Shown: positions 32,601-38,754 of the stretch, piece by piece
Layout of the letters: each line of letters starts with the position of its first letter
Numbering within the stretch: position 1 is the stretch's first letter
From: a virus
Virus record (IMG/VR): IMGVR_UViG_3300031772_000109
Coordinates: 1-38,754 of that record
DNA length: 38,754 nucleotides
Reading direction: 5' to 3' (one strand)
Translations under genes and position numbers: made by a program
The notes under the pieces: model-generated
Seen by the model: only the letters and a program-made list of their open reading frames with translations
The model's database searches: none
Told to the model about the DNA's origin: nothing

Positions 32601-33105
32601 GATTTGATGTCGGGTCTTGAATATAAACAACGCCGTTAGCTCCTGCACCTGTCTTAGTGCCTGGCACTAACTCAACGTTACCGCCATCATTAGCACCACT
32701 ACCTTTAGCATCACCGCCTTGTATTAAAATGCCAGCACCAGCACCACCAGTCGTAGTCGAACCGCCATCTCCACCAATAATAGCGATTGTTCCGCCAGGT
32801 GCTACGCCAAGCCCATCGCCAGCGGAAATTACAAGATTATCTCCTCCAGTAGCCGCTGTCGTAGCGTCCTTTGTTCCAAAAGTATAAGTTGCTCCGTTGC
32901 CAACGCCAAAATTCAAGTCAGTATTAACCGCCGTTGAAACTAGGTTGGAAAGTGCGGTATTAGCACCTGTACTCGTGTCCGCTTTGTTTACGAAAGCCCC
33001 GCCTACTTTGGCGATATATTCGTTAGCGGCACTGTCAGCCAAAAGATTGAGTTCCTGTACATCCAGTACCTCGCCGTTTGTTAATTGGTCTGCTGTTCGT
33101 GCCAT
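29605..33105 (-). CDS. large tail-fibre-like virion protein (1166 aa)
   Basis: Low-complexity T/A/G-rich fibre with a typical start (TADQLTNGEVLDVQELNLLA). An early glycine-rich part (GGDGGSTTTGGAGAGILIQG) is followed by a globular middle (about 230-560). A two-copy repeat at about 640-750 has the core FDKD.I...GTSTG...S.ANTS..YT.IL.AKDGT. Two DHIGE.TG.HTIV.DNTIT copies follow. The C-terminal ~130 residues (GDLVFFGTGGKWLEVDADAI) form a capping domain. It is expected to be a trimeric fibre that recognises the host. Confidence 0.7.
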   Translation of the reverse strand: MARTADQLTNGEVLDVQELNLLADSAANEYIAKVGGAFVNKADTSTGANTALSNLVSTAVNTDLNFGVGNGATYTFGTKDATTAATGGDNLVISAGDGLGVAPGGTIAIIGGDGGSTTTGGAGAGILIQGGDAKGSGANDGGNVELVPGTKTGAGANGVVYIQDPTSNLQASFNTASLASANKSYTFPNRSITFDNITTSTTTNGTGFLKGNGTVVNFDNSAYINTTQNALTKEPTGFSVQPTINYDPTTQKITLIGAFVAYYQGVDVSVANPTFVNGWVSTAHTNTADHNYFLSYDGANFVWTTDAFSGFDQVLIASVYYGTANKYALRESHGFMPWQDHQEFHETIGTYKSSGGTIPAASYALSSTTAADRRPNIDQTIIQDEDLATTLPALTSETYTIYNLTGTSVGAYTLDATDIIPLSTNNPYYNTFSTPNWGQTLMPANSAATVWIYALPVTTSANSQAYRYLFIQPQWITQATNASAGAITTAVNTEALRLPSELNLGTLTTQAPELICIGKIIIDFTTNWTLRAVTLLTGNKFSQIGSPSGNYLSTVATDATLTGTGTGASPLVVANPVAPQTTGFTITAGTTPKVLTVADTASVTGTNTGDNSANSNIGLVHTAGAETITGAKTFDKDTIITKGTSTGTTTLSNANTSSSNYTAILQAKDGTLALTSDISAGGGDMLLGTVQTVTAEKKFDKDKISMIGTSTGRNIISVANTSATDYTNILPAKDGTVAMTTDIVSQVEDSIVDGHTTIAPSGNAVFDALALKAPLISPSFTTPALGTPTAGVLSSCSGYPAASTSVAGLAPIATAPASGLYNYVGITNGETAYTNKALFDVTVPSTQAFGDAAALGTSAFATRQDHKHAMMAAPTSVSGNAGTVTTAAETADTSCSIAFVTDVSGSLPLKTNTNLTFNASTGVLTSASAVLTTADINGGTADAVTIGGATAAAGTFTTAKADHIGETTGAHTIVFDNTITNAGQSDLTTIHSTTTLADHIGEHTGSHTIVADNTITAATGAGIILPAGGGVKLTLPTTNAQCTGNYTDSFNAGYSSAVGDLVFFGTGGKWLEVDADAIATCVGLMGIALEAKNDGEAMKVALPGSFVHIDAWNMTVGAVQYAGETLGAIQEAIPTGADAVIRVVGFGLDADTLAFFPSSDSQTTVA

Positions 33106-33107
33106 AT

Positions 33108-33749
33108 TTAAAGCTTAATATTTAAACCAAGATTCCGATAATGTATGTTGAGACGTTCCCTGTAAATTCCTAAGCGAACATCCTCTTGCCGATTGTTTAG
33201 TGCCTTTTCGTTTAAAAAAATTTCCTTGTTACGTAATTCTTCCTTTTTAGTTCTGTCTTTCTCGTCTTCTGTTTTTAAAAATTTTTCCTGCTCAGAAATT
33301 TTGACAAGATTCTCATTCATCTTTTCCTGAAGTTTATCAAAAAAGATTTTACCTTCTTTAATATTGTTTTTAACCAGTTCAAGCTTTTTAGTTTCTTCAT
33401 CATATTTTTTTCTTATTTCTAATAATAAAATATTAATGTCTGAAATGTTTTTTTCTATTTTATTTTTTGTGTCTATCAGCTTCGTCTCTTCGTTTTTATA
33501 ATCATTAAATTCTTGTTTATTCCGAGAAATAGTTTCACTCTGTGCCAGTATTTCCATTGCTAAAAAATTATTGTTAGTAACCAGTTCGTTATTTTTTTCC
33601 CGCAAATAAATATTTTTGTCTTCCAGTTTGTTTATCTCTTGCTTAAAATCCGACAGATTGCTTCCAATGCTTTCGCAATTTTCTCGAAGTTCTTTTGTCT
33701 TAGCCTGATATTCCCGCTGTAAGAGAATGTCGTGCAATCTGTTAAACAT
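33108..33749 (-). CDS. long coiled-coil protein (213 aa)
   Basis: Almost the whole length is charged heptad-type coiled coil (KTKELRENCESIGSNLSDFK to KTEDEKDRTKKEELRNKEI), followed by a short basic end (REDVRLGIYRERLNIHYR-like region). It lies between the fibre and the tandem paralogues; the ends are 2-3 bases apart. It may be a rod-shaped connector or fibre chaperone. No family recognised. Confidence 0.65.
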   Translation of the reverse strand: MFNRLHDILLQREYQAKTKELRENCESIGSNLSDFKQEINKLEDKNIYLREKNNELVTNNNFLAMEILAQSETISRNKQEFNDYKNEETKLIDTKNKIEKNISDINILLLEIRKKYDEETKKLELVKNNIKEGKIFFDKLQEKMNENLVKISEQEKFLKTEDEKDRTKKEELRNKEIFLNEKALNNRQEDVRLGIYRERLNIHYRNLGLNIKL

Positions 33750-33751
33750 AT

Positions 33752-34147
33752 TTAAGCGTTATCAACGGCTGTAATTGTTATTGTCACTTTACCAGCAGAG
33801 TATGCCGTAATATTAAAAGTCAACCAGTCAATACCATTGATGTTCGCCTCATACAGCCTGCAAACATCCGTTCCAGTCGTGACGACTCCAGTCGCTCCAC
33901 GCACGGGAGCGGAGCTATCAGCAAGATTCGCTAATTCTATGTAATCCCAGGCGTTAGTCGGCGATTGAGCCGATGCAAATGCCGCCGCATCGTCACCGAT
34001 TGAGCCGACGCATTTTACGGTAGAATTAGAACTATCGCTTGTGGCGATACAGATAACACAATTTCTAAAATCCTTAACGTCAATAAAGTTGCCTATACCA
34101 GTCGCCGCTTTTGCACTCATTATTGTATAAATTTTTCGATTACGCAT
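33752..34147 (-). CDS. small beta-rich virion protein, paralogue of the 34191 gene
   Basis: 131 residues. MRNRKIYTIMSAKAATGIGN, then VKDFRNCVICI, SPTNAWDYIELANL, APVRGATGV, NGIDWLTFNI and a VDNA end. These blocks match the next gene upstream almost one for one. A single beta-sandwich-like domain, possibly a decoration, connector or fibre-base protein. Confidence 0.65.
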   Translation of the reverse strand: MRNRKIYTIMSAKAATGIGNFIDVKDFRNCVICIATSDSSNSTVKCVGSIGDDAAAFASAQSPTNAWDYIELANLADSSAPVRGATGVVTTGTDVCRLYEANINGIDWLTFNITAYSAGKVTITITAVDNA

Positions 34148-34190
34148 AGTTATTTATTTTATTTTATCTGCTAAGGCAGACAAAATTTAA

Positions 34191-34583
34191 TTAAGCATTA
34201 TCGACTAAGGTTGCCGTGATAGTCACCGCACCCGCAGTCCAGTCTAAATTAAACGTTAACCAATCAACGCCATTGACGTTGACTTCATAAGAGTTACAAA
34301 CATCCGCTCCGGTTGAAGAAACGCCAGTCACTCCGCGCACGGGAGACGAACTATTTGATAAATCTGCCAGCTCTAAATAGTCCCAAGCATTAGTTGGTGA
34401 TTGAGTCGCCGCAAAATCTGGGGCGGTGTCGCCGATTGCTCCGACACAATAAGCAGTAAATGTTGATGTGCCGCTGCTAGAGATGGTAACAACGCAATTT
34501 CTGAAATCCCTGACGTCAAGAATATTGCCGATTCCATCCGCTACCGCTGCACTGAAGATTGTATAAATTTTTCGATTACGCAT
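34191..34583 (-). CDS. small beta-rich virion protein, tandem paralogue
   Basis: 130 residues. MRNRKIYTIFSAAVADGIGN and later blocks (VRDFRNCVV, SPTNAWDYLELADL, SPVRGVTGV, NGVDWLTFNL, LVDNA) match the 33752 product along its whole length, so the pair arose by tandem duplication. Differences are spread throughout, so the duplication is old. It follows a strong hairpin (34613-34637). Confidence 0.65.
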   Translation of the reverse strand: MRNRKIYTIFSAAVADGIGNILDVRDFRNCVVTISSSGTSTFTAYCVGAIGDTAPDFAATQSPTNAWDYLELADLSNSSSPVRGVTGVSSTGADVCNSYEVNVNGVDWLTFNLDWTAGAVTITATLVDNA

Positions 34584-34612
34584 ATTAAGTTGTTAGATTA
34601 ATAATCACTACA

Positions 34613-34637
34613 AGAGCGGCAATTTTTTTGCCGCTCT
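34613..34637. other. perfect 10-bp hairpin between virion genes
   Basis: AGAGCGGCAA (34613-34622), a TTTTT loop and TTGCCGCTCT (34628-34637). Flanking ACTAC and GTAGT extend the stem with a small bulge. The T run is in the loop, not after the stem, so it is probably an mRNA processing or stability element rather than a terminator. Confidence 0.6.
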
Positions 34638-34647
34638 AAAGTAGTTA

Positions 34648-34743
34648 TTAAGTTCTTCCTTGGTCAACTATCGGTGTTTCTTCGACCACTGGAGTCTCGA
34701 CAGCTGGTGTCTCAACTTCAGGGTCTAAAATTGTCTCTTCCAT
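34648..34743 (-). CDS. 31-residue acidic peptide with VETP repeats
   Basis: MEETILDPEVETPAVETPVV then EETPIVDQGRT. Repeating (V)ETP units make a flexible acidic chain. It lies between the 34763 gene and the hairpin. The bias in composition suggests a real coding gene, perhaps a linker-like accessory protein. Confidence 0.4.
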   Translation of the reverse strand: MEETILDPEVETPAVETPVVEETPIVDQGRT

Positions 34744-34762
34744 TTTAGTCAGGATTAATTAA

Positions 34763-34933
34763 TTAGACAAATATTTTCTTTATAAACTTTATTTTCTTAA
34801 AGTTTATAGAAAAAAGAAACAAACGTCCGTTTTTGCCAGTGTCGTAATTTCTCGCCTTTAAACAACCAAAGCCAAAAACCGCTCCCTCTAATTCCTGTTT
34901 ATTATATGCCTTCAATTTTTTAAATATCGGCAT
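34763..34933 (-). CDS. small basic hypothetical protein (56 aa)
   Basis: MPIFKKLKAYNKQELEGAVF, then GFGCLKARNYDTGKNGRLFL, ending with a basic, hydrophobic helix (KKIKFIKKIFV). It starts 6 bases after the zinc-motif gene's stop. Function unknown. Confidence 0.45.
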   Translation of the reverse strand: MPIFKKLKAYNKQELEGAVFGFGCLKARNYDTGKNGRLFLFSINFKKIKFIKKIFV

Positions 34934-34939
34934 AAAAGA

Positions 34940-35167
34940 TTATTTATTTTTTACTTTTTCCCAAATAGCCGTAACCTTGCCATGAACATAATCCAATTCT
35001 TCCATGATGGCAGTAATGTCGATGTTCCCAGCTTCAGTAAAACCAACCCCGCCGCAACTCGAACATGGATTCTCTTCTATCTCCTCTTCAGTAACTGGTG
35101 CTACTCCATGAAAAACTCCTGTCGTAAGGCATCGTGGACAATTAATGTAATACTTTGTTTCGCTCAT
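34940..35167 (-). CDS. small zinc-motif protein (DnaJ-type CxxCxGxG)
   Basis: 75 residues with CPRC at 10-13 and CSSCGGVGF at 35-43, the paired CxxC / CxxCGGxG pattern of DnaJ-type zinc ribbons, then a helix (DITAIMEELDYVHGKVTAIW). Similar small proteins occur among phage head genes. It may bind zinc and act as an assembly helper. Confidence 0.65.
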   Translation of the reverse strand: MSETKYYINCPRCLTTGVFHGVAPVTEEEIEENPCSSCGGVGFTEAGNIDITAIMEELDYVHGKVTAIWEKVKNK

Positions 35168-35195
35168 AAATTTTGCATTAGTAAATAATTTGTTC

Positions 35196-35218
35196 CAGGG
35201 GAGATAAAATCTCCCCTG
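35196..35218. other. perfect 10-bp hairpin between virion genes
   Basis: CAGGGGAGAT (35196-35205), AAA loop, ATCTCCCCTG (35209-35218). It shares the GGGGAGA core with the hairpin at 36334. No T run follows on the minus strand. Confidence 0.65.
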
Positions 35219-35231
35219 AGCAAAGTATCTA

Positions 35232-36224
35232 TTAAGAAGTAGTAGCTAATGTTCCGCCGTTCAAACCATTGTAGTTGTTGATAAAGCTGTAAGAACCGCC
35301 ACCGCTTAAATCGGTAGTAGTCGTATTAACAACAGCCATATTGTTTCTTGTCGCACTTCCGCCGCCAATCGTAATGCAGTTCGTAATAGTGCTTGTCGCA
35401 CCACCGCCGCCGTTAGCAGCCATGATGTCGTTATCATTAACCTGTCCTTTGTAGGAAATGTTATAGATAACGCTGGTAATGGTGTTGCCATCGCCAATCA
35501 TGAAATTATTGTGCAGCACTTTCGCCCAAGTATTGCTTGAGCCGATATTAATGACCGAAGAAAATGTCAGGTCAGAAACAGCAGACGCAAAGGTGTTTCT
35601 CTCAAAGCAGAGGAATGAGCTTGAAGACGCTGAAGCATCAATCGAAGGAACGCCATTAGTAGTTGTGGCATACAAGCCAAAGTGATTGTGATGAATGTGT
35701 GTGCAGTCGGCAACGCCACCGCTCATCATAACAAAGCTTTGGTTGTTGTAGTTCTTGCAATAGAAGCCAGCAACTTCGCAGTTTCCGCCAGAAAGGAGAA
35801 TCGCATCGTCATCAGCAACCATGTGCAATTTTACGGCACTGTTGCTGCCAACTTCCTGTTTGTTCGATAAATAATCGAAACCAAGCAGGTGGACGCTTCT
35901 TTTGCTCATCGTCAGTTTTACCGCCAAGTCGTAGTCGTTGTTTGACGGCATGACTAAGACATAATCATTTCTGCCAGCAAGACAAGCATCTAATGCGGCT
36001 TGAATCGCTAAATTATCAGTGTCGGCACTTTTCGTTGTGACATAAACTCGTGGCACTCCATCGCTATCCACTGGAAACTCGTTCATTATATCGGATGTCC
36101 ACGCATCTTCAGCGTGACAAACGAAAAATATTTTTCCCAAAGTAGCAGGAAGCATTCTCGAAATAGCACCATAGCGGCTATTTTGAAATCCGTTTAACAT
36201 AATTGTAAATTCTTCGATAGCCAC
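35232..36224 (-). CDS. beta-helix virion protein (330 aa)
   Basis: Starts with GTG (36224), or ATG 36200 eight codons later. Residues 30-110 are an alpha/beta part (KIFFVCHAEDAWTSDI, NDYVLVMPSNNDYDLAVKLT). The rest has beta-helix coils rich in N and S (CTHIHHNHFGLYATTTNG, FSSVINIGSSNTWAKVLHNN). It directly follows the capsid gene, an unusual place for a spike, so it may decorate the capsid. No exact family recognised. Confidence 0.6.
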   Translation of the reverse strand: MAIEEFTIMLNGFQNSRYGAISRMLPATLGKIFFVCHAEDAWTSDIMNEFPVDSDGVPRVYVTTKSADTDNLAIQAALDACLAGRNDYVLVMPSNNDYDLAVKLTMSKRSVHLLGFDYLSNKQEVGSNSAVKLHMVADDDAILLSGGNCEVAGFYCKNYNNQSFVMMSGGVADCTHIHHNHFGLYATTTNGVPSIDASASSSSFLCFERNTFASAVSDLTFSSVINIGSSNTWAKVLHNNFMIGDGNTITSVIYNISYKGQVNDNDIMAANGGGGATSTITNCITIGGGSATRNNMAVVNTTTTDLSGGGSYSFINNYNGLNGGTLATTS

Positions 36225-36405
36225 CGACCAGCCAGTATCACCTCAAGCGAGGGATTTACCCTATCGTTAAATTATTAAGATTTTTTAAAATTATTTTACC
36301 TAATTAGTAATCTTAATTATTTAAAGTTTTGGCTAGAGGGGAGAGATTACCTCCCCTCTACTTGCGTCTGCCGAACCAAATTTATATCTAATATTAGCCT
36401 AAAAA
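36225..36405 (-). other. 181-bp gap between capsid and beta-helix genes, with a perfect hairpin
   Basis: No gene seen. TAGAGGGGAG (36334-36343), a seven-base loop and CTCCCCTCTA (36351-36360) form a perfect 10-bp stem just downstream of the capsid stop. The rest is A/T-rich. It is a likely transcript boundary or stability element giving high capsid expression. Confidence 0.5.
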
Positions 36406-37413
36406 TCAGGCACTTCCGTCACCCTTCGAAAGTTTCAGCCAGACACCAGATACTGTGCAGATTCCGTAACCACATCTGACCCCAAATTGCCAATCGTCGG
36501 TGCTAAATTCATCTCCGTTATTTCCTTCAGACGGACTTTTCAATCTCGGCTCTTCAGCGACGCCAAGATAAAGAGAAGAATTGGCTGAGGACGCTAAACC
36601 CCAATAATATCTCTTTGTCGAATCTACCGCTCCTGCCGCAGTTGTGGCGACACGAGGAAGAATAACGTGGCGATATTTGGATTTATAAACGTTGACAACA
36701 TTTGAATTCATACCAGTAAGGTCAGCAGTGGATTGCAGATATTCTTTGGCAGTGTTGACAGTGTTCGGGTCGTCAGTTGTCCAGAGGATATCAAATTCCA
36801 TTACCATCTTCTCGCCGAATTGGTTTAAGGTCTCTTCAGCAACCAGTCTCTCCATTCCTTCTAACGCACCTTTGGATAACTTCGGGTTATTAGCAAGAAT
36901 ATTGCGATAAGTTGCGGTTGTTCCTTTCAAATAGTGACCAGTGGAAGCCAAACAAAGAGTATCGCCAGTTGCAATATCAATTGTGTTGGAATCCATATCG
37001 GTATAAGTAGTTGCTGTTGCGAAGGTTAAGCGATGAGACAAATCTAAATCCATTCTGCGTGCAGCTTGAGCGGCATTGCCAGTCAAGCGAGCAACAACTT
37101 CAGGATATTTATTCTGTGTTCTCATTTCATAGGTGATTCCGATGTCCATAGCAACACGTTTTATTGCCATGGTTTTATCGTAGCCTTGTTGCACTTTTGC
37201 TCTCTCAGCTTGAGAACCTTCTCCTTTGGCTTTGGCGTACTCTTCAGAATCTATTTCGCTAAAATTTCTTGTGTTACCGCTGTTTTGAGGTATCGGATAT
37301 TCCTTTACCAAGCCAGAACCTCTCATGACTTGTGCTACGCTAGCATAGGCTTTTAACCAAATTACGCTAGCGAGTTTGACAAAATCATTCAAACTAACTG
37401 TATTAAGTTCCAT
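36406..37413 (-). CDS. major capsid protein (HK97-fold type)
   Basis: 335 residues. The N-terminal helix (LNDFVKLASVIWLKAYASVA) and acidic linker (NFSEIDSEEYAKAKGEGSQA) fit the E-loop region. The middle (MDLDLSHRLTFATATTYTDM) and the P- and A-domain segments (GALEGMERLVAEETLNQFGE, EFDILWTTDDPN) fit phage capsid proteins related to HK97-fold MCPs. No obvious prohead protease domain is present. The assignment rests on general pattern and on the decoration-like gene upstream. Confidence 0.75.
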   Translation of the reverse strand: MELNTVSLNDFVKLASVIWLKAYASVAQVMRGSGLVKEYPIPQNSGNTRNFSEIDSEEYAKAKGEGSQAERAKVQQGYDKTMAIKRVAMDIGITYEMRTQNKYPEVVARLTGNAAQAARRMDLDLSHRLTFATATTYTDMDSNTIDIATGDTLCLASTGHYLKGTTATYRNILANNPKLSKGALEGMERLVAEETLNQFGEKMVMEFDILWTTDDPNTVNTAKEYLQSTADLTGMNSNVVNVYKSKYRHVILPRVATTAAGAVDSTKRYYWGLASSANSSLYLGVAEEPRLKSPSEGNNGDEFSTDDWQFGVRCGYGICTVSGVWLKLSKGDGSA

Positions 37414-37493
37414 TTTGTTATAATATCTCGCTCCTACAACACTGATTGTTTAGGTTGAAGGTTTTTTTAGAAGATATTAATAATTAATTATTT

Positions 37494-37940
37494 TTAAGAA
37501 TTTGCTTTTAATCTGGCATCAGTACCAACGTTCAAGATGAAATGACCCTTGGTTGTGCTAATAAATTTAACGCATTGCACAATGTCGTAATTGGAAGCAC
37601 TCTGGTCAACGCCAGTACCATCGTCAGCAGTGGTCAAGTCAAAATATAAGCCGACAGAAGTTGTTGCCAGTGTGCCAACAGCGACTGGGGCTTCCCAAAT
37701 AACATTCTTTTCCACAGGTACTTCAATCGGAACTAAGCGAGCAACTGCATAATCGGAATCAGCCGTTGTGATTGCCTTTCTGATTACACCAACCATATCG
37801 TAGTTATTGGCAGTATTTGTAGCAGGAATCAAAACTCCGCTAGAATAAGCCATTAATGCACCGTTTGTTACCGCTCCAGCAGAGGCAGCAACAGGAAGAT
37901 ACATTATTTTTGTCTTTCCTTCTTTGCGAATAAACGCCAT
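37494..37940 (-). CDS. capsid decoration-like protein
   Basis: 148 residues from ATG 37940 (MAFIRKEGKTKIMYLPVAA); the open frame runs to 37982 but this start gives a typical N-terminus. IPVEVPVEK-like strands, APVAVGTLATTSVGLYFDLT and STTKGHFILNVG match head decoration or stabilisation proteins found just before capsid genes. It probably sits on the capsid surface. It lies 80 bp upstream of the capsid gene. Confidence 0.65.
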   Translation of the reverse strand: MAFIRKEGKTKIMYLPVAASAGAVTNGALMAYSSGVLIPATNTANNYDMVGVIRKAITTADSDYAVARLVPIEVPVEKNVIWEAPVAVGTLATTSVGLYFDLTTADDGTGVDQSASNYDIVQCVKFISTTKGHFILNVGTDARLKANS

Positions 37941-37973
37941 ATAAGTAAGTTTTAAAACTAATAAATAAGCCCT

Positions 37974-38011
37974 ATTACACAAAAAAACACGATATTTGTG
38001 TAATATTCGTG
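37974..38011 (-). terminator. overlapping inverted repeats acting as minus-strand terminator
   Basis: On the minus strand the arms at 38011-38002 and 37996-37988 (CACGAATATT / AATATCGTG, one bulge) are followed by seven T (37987-37981). A second perfect repeat, ATTACACAAA (37974-37983) with TTTGTGTAAT (37995-38004), overlaps it and would form a competing fold. It may limit read-through from the upstream genes into the decoration and capsid genes. Confidence 0.5.
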
Positions 38012-38051
38012 TTGTTAACGCAGTTTCTCTGCGAAGAAAATATGGCTTTTT

Positions 38052-38156
38052 TTAACGCTGGTATTGCTCCATCGGATAAGTTGTCGATTCCGACCAACCT
38101 GTTGCCAGATTAGCCGAATATTGAAAACCTATGTCTAAAAAAGGCACTATAATCAT
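38052..38156 (-). CDS. 34-residue protein coupled to the upstream gene
   Basis: MIIVPFLDIGFQYSANLATG then WSESTTYPMEQYQR. Its ATG overlaps the previous stop (TAATG), and the amino-acid mix looks like a real folded peptide rather than chance. It ends before the terminator at 37981-38011. Function unknown; a small head-region protein is likely. Confidence 0.5.
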   Translation of the reverse strand: MIIVPFLDIGFQYSANLATGWSESTTYPMEQYQR

Positions 38157-38539
38157 TATACCACCTTATCTTCAATTGGGGAAGATGATGTTTTGATTTT
38201 TGTCAAGAGTCTAAGGTTAATGTCATCCCCGCCAGAGCAGTTAAATGTGCTTCTTAATAACTCTTCCCGCAAATTATGAGCTAAGACCTCTATCGAATTG
38301 GCAATGTTACGACAAAAATAGAAACCCAGGTCATAATAAGCCAACTCTGCCAAGAATTTACGAGCGAACAGGTCGTTGATATTGTCGGTAACATTACCAG
38401 TACCCTTTGTTTCCGACTTGATTAAGTCAAACAACTCTTTATTAATTACAACTGAATTATTGTCATCGACGAACTCGACAGAAAGATTTTTTTCATCCTT
38501 GTCAAGCGTAATCTTAATCTCTTTTGTTCCAATAAACAT
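38156..38539 (-). CDS. hypothetical head-region protein (127 aa)
   Basis: The N-terminal half is beta-rich (FIGTKEIKITLDKDEKNLSV) and the C-terminal half helical (FARKFLAELAYYDLGFYFCR, NSIEVLAHNLREELL). It lies between the truncated gene and the 34-residue gene, in the position of connector or assembly genes upstream of the capsid. No family recognised. Confidence 0.6.
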   Translation of the reverse strand: MFIGTKEIKITLDKDEKNLSVEFVDDNNSVVINKELFDLIKSETKGTGNVTDNINDLFARKFLAELAYYDLGFYFCRNIANSIEVLAHNLREELLRSTFNCSGGDDINLRLLTKIKTSSSPIEDKVV

Positions 38540-38548
38540 ATTGAAATA

Positions 38549-38752
38549 TTAATTAATAAATTGAGAATTTATTTCGTATTCCCTTCCGTCTTCCGTTCTC
38601 ACCTTATAGACAATGGCGTCGGACATTGTTGTTTCCGAAATAACATCTGCTTTGATGTGCGTAAATCGGCGATTAAAAATTACCAAGTCCATTTCCTCAG
38701 ACGTTTTGTCTTCGTAATAAATTTTAATAGTCTGTTTTTCTGACCAAACTCC
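38549..38752 (-). CDS. hypothetical protein, 5' end outside the window
   Basis: 67 residues of the C-terminal part are visible (GVWSEKQTIKIYYEDKTSEE to YEINSQFIN). Mostly beta strands with a charged surface. The reading frame is open to the window edge. It probably belongs to the packaging or head-gene series. No family recognised. Confidence 0.6.
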   Translation of the reverse strand, partial: GVWSEKQTIKIYYEDKTSEEMDLVIFNRRFTHIKADVISETTMSDAIVYKVRTEDGREYEINSQFIN

Positions 38753-38754
38753 AG

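Noticed and set aside
29605-33105. Tape-measure protein of a siphovirus
   Set aside because: The 1166-residue protein is T/A/G-rich and beta-type with fibre repeats, not a long helical protein.
1-38754. Recoded genome (TGA or TAG read as amino acid)
   Set aside because: TGA and TAG both end genes at natural places, for example ATGA overlaps at 7554, 9079 and 23344 and a TAG at 9718.

Overview
The window is a large fragment of a tailed double-stranded DNA phage genome, most likely podovirus-like. It carries a major capsid protein, a beta-propeller tail protein like podovirus nozzle proteins, beta-helix spikes, probable DNA-ejection proteins and a lysis cluster. There is no visible tape-measure protein, portal, terminase, DNA polymerase or integrase. 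The missing packaging genes probably lie off the right edge, because the last gene there runs in from outside. TAA, TAG and TGA all end genes, so the standard bacterial code applies. Most genes have no Shine-Dalgarno sequence, only A/T-rich leaders just before ATG. The clear promoters are sigma70-type (TTGACA, 16-17 bp, TGC-TAnnAT). That combination fits an AT-rich host such as a Patescibacteria (CPR) lineage better than Bacteroidota, but the host is an inference.

Layout. Positions 1-15501 run rightward (early and replication genes). Positions 38752-15573 run leftward (virion and lysis genes). The two halves meet at a hairpin terminator near 15516-15545. Left of 3087 is a run of small unknown genes behind a promoter that overlaps a palindromic operator. 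Next is a 635-bp non-coding region (3088-3722) with a consensus DnaA box, perfect hairpins, tandem 13-mers, a strong promoter and a terminator-like RNA; it is a candidate origin and leader. Then come an SF3 primase-helicase (3883), a CHC2-like protein without its zinc cysteines (5351), a small HTH regulator (5993), an SSB-like protein (6626), a RecE/Cas4-like exonuclease (8308), a YopX-like protein, PD-(D/E)XK nucleases, two HNH endonucleases, an adenine methyltransferase (11819), a Myb-like protein plus SF2 helicase pair (13067, 13411) and a RecU-like protein (15109/15124).

The leftward half, in transcription order, has an unknown head-region gene set, a decoration-like protein, the capsid protein, a beta-helix protein, two tandem paralogues, a coiled-coil protein, a 1166-residue fibre, a lectin-like protein, and a lysis cluster of small membrane proteins. 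These are followed by an HExxH protein and a papain-like protease, a tail protein, the propeller protein, two spike genes and three ejection-type proteins. One of the ejection proteins has a lysozyme-like domain and another a glycine zipper.

The most unusual signals are structured RNAs. One (10320-10452) is a multi-helix element closed by a 14-bp stem and containing a possible pseudoknot. A second (7123-7226) is a leader whose long-range stem would hide the ribosome-binding site of the next gene, with a competing hairpin that would free it. A series of perfect hairpins also separates several late genes. All folds were found by eye and have not been tested by energy calculation or covariation.
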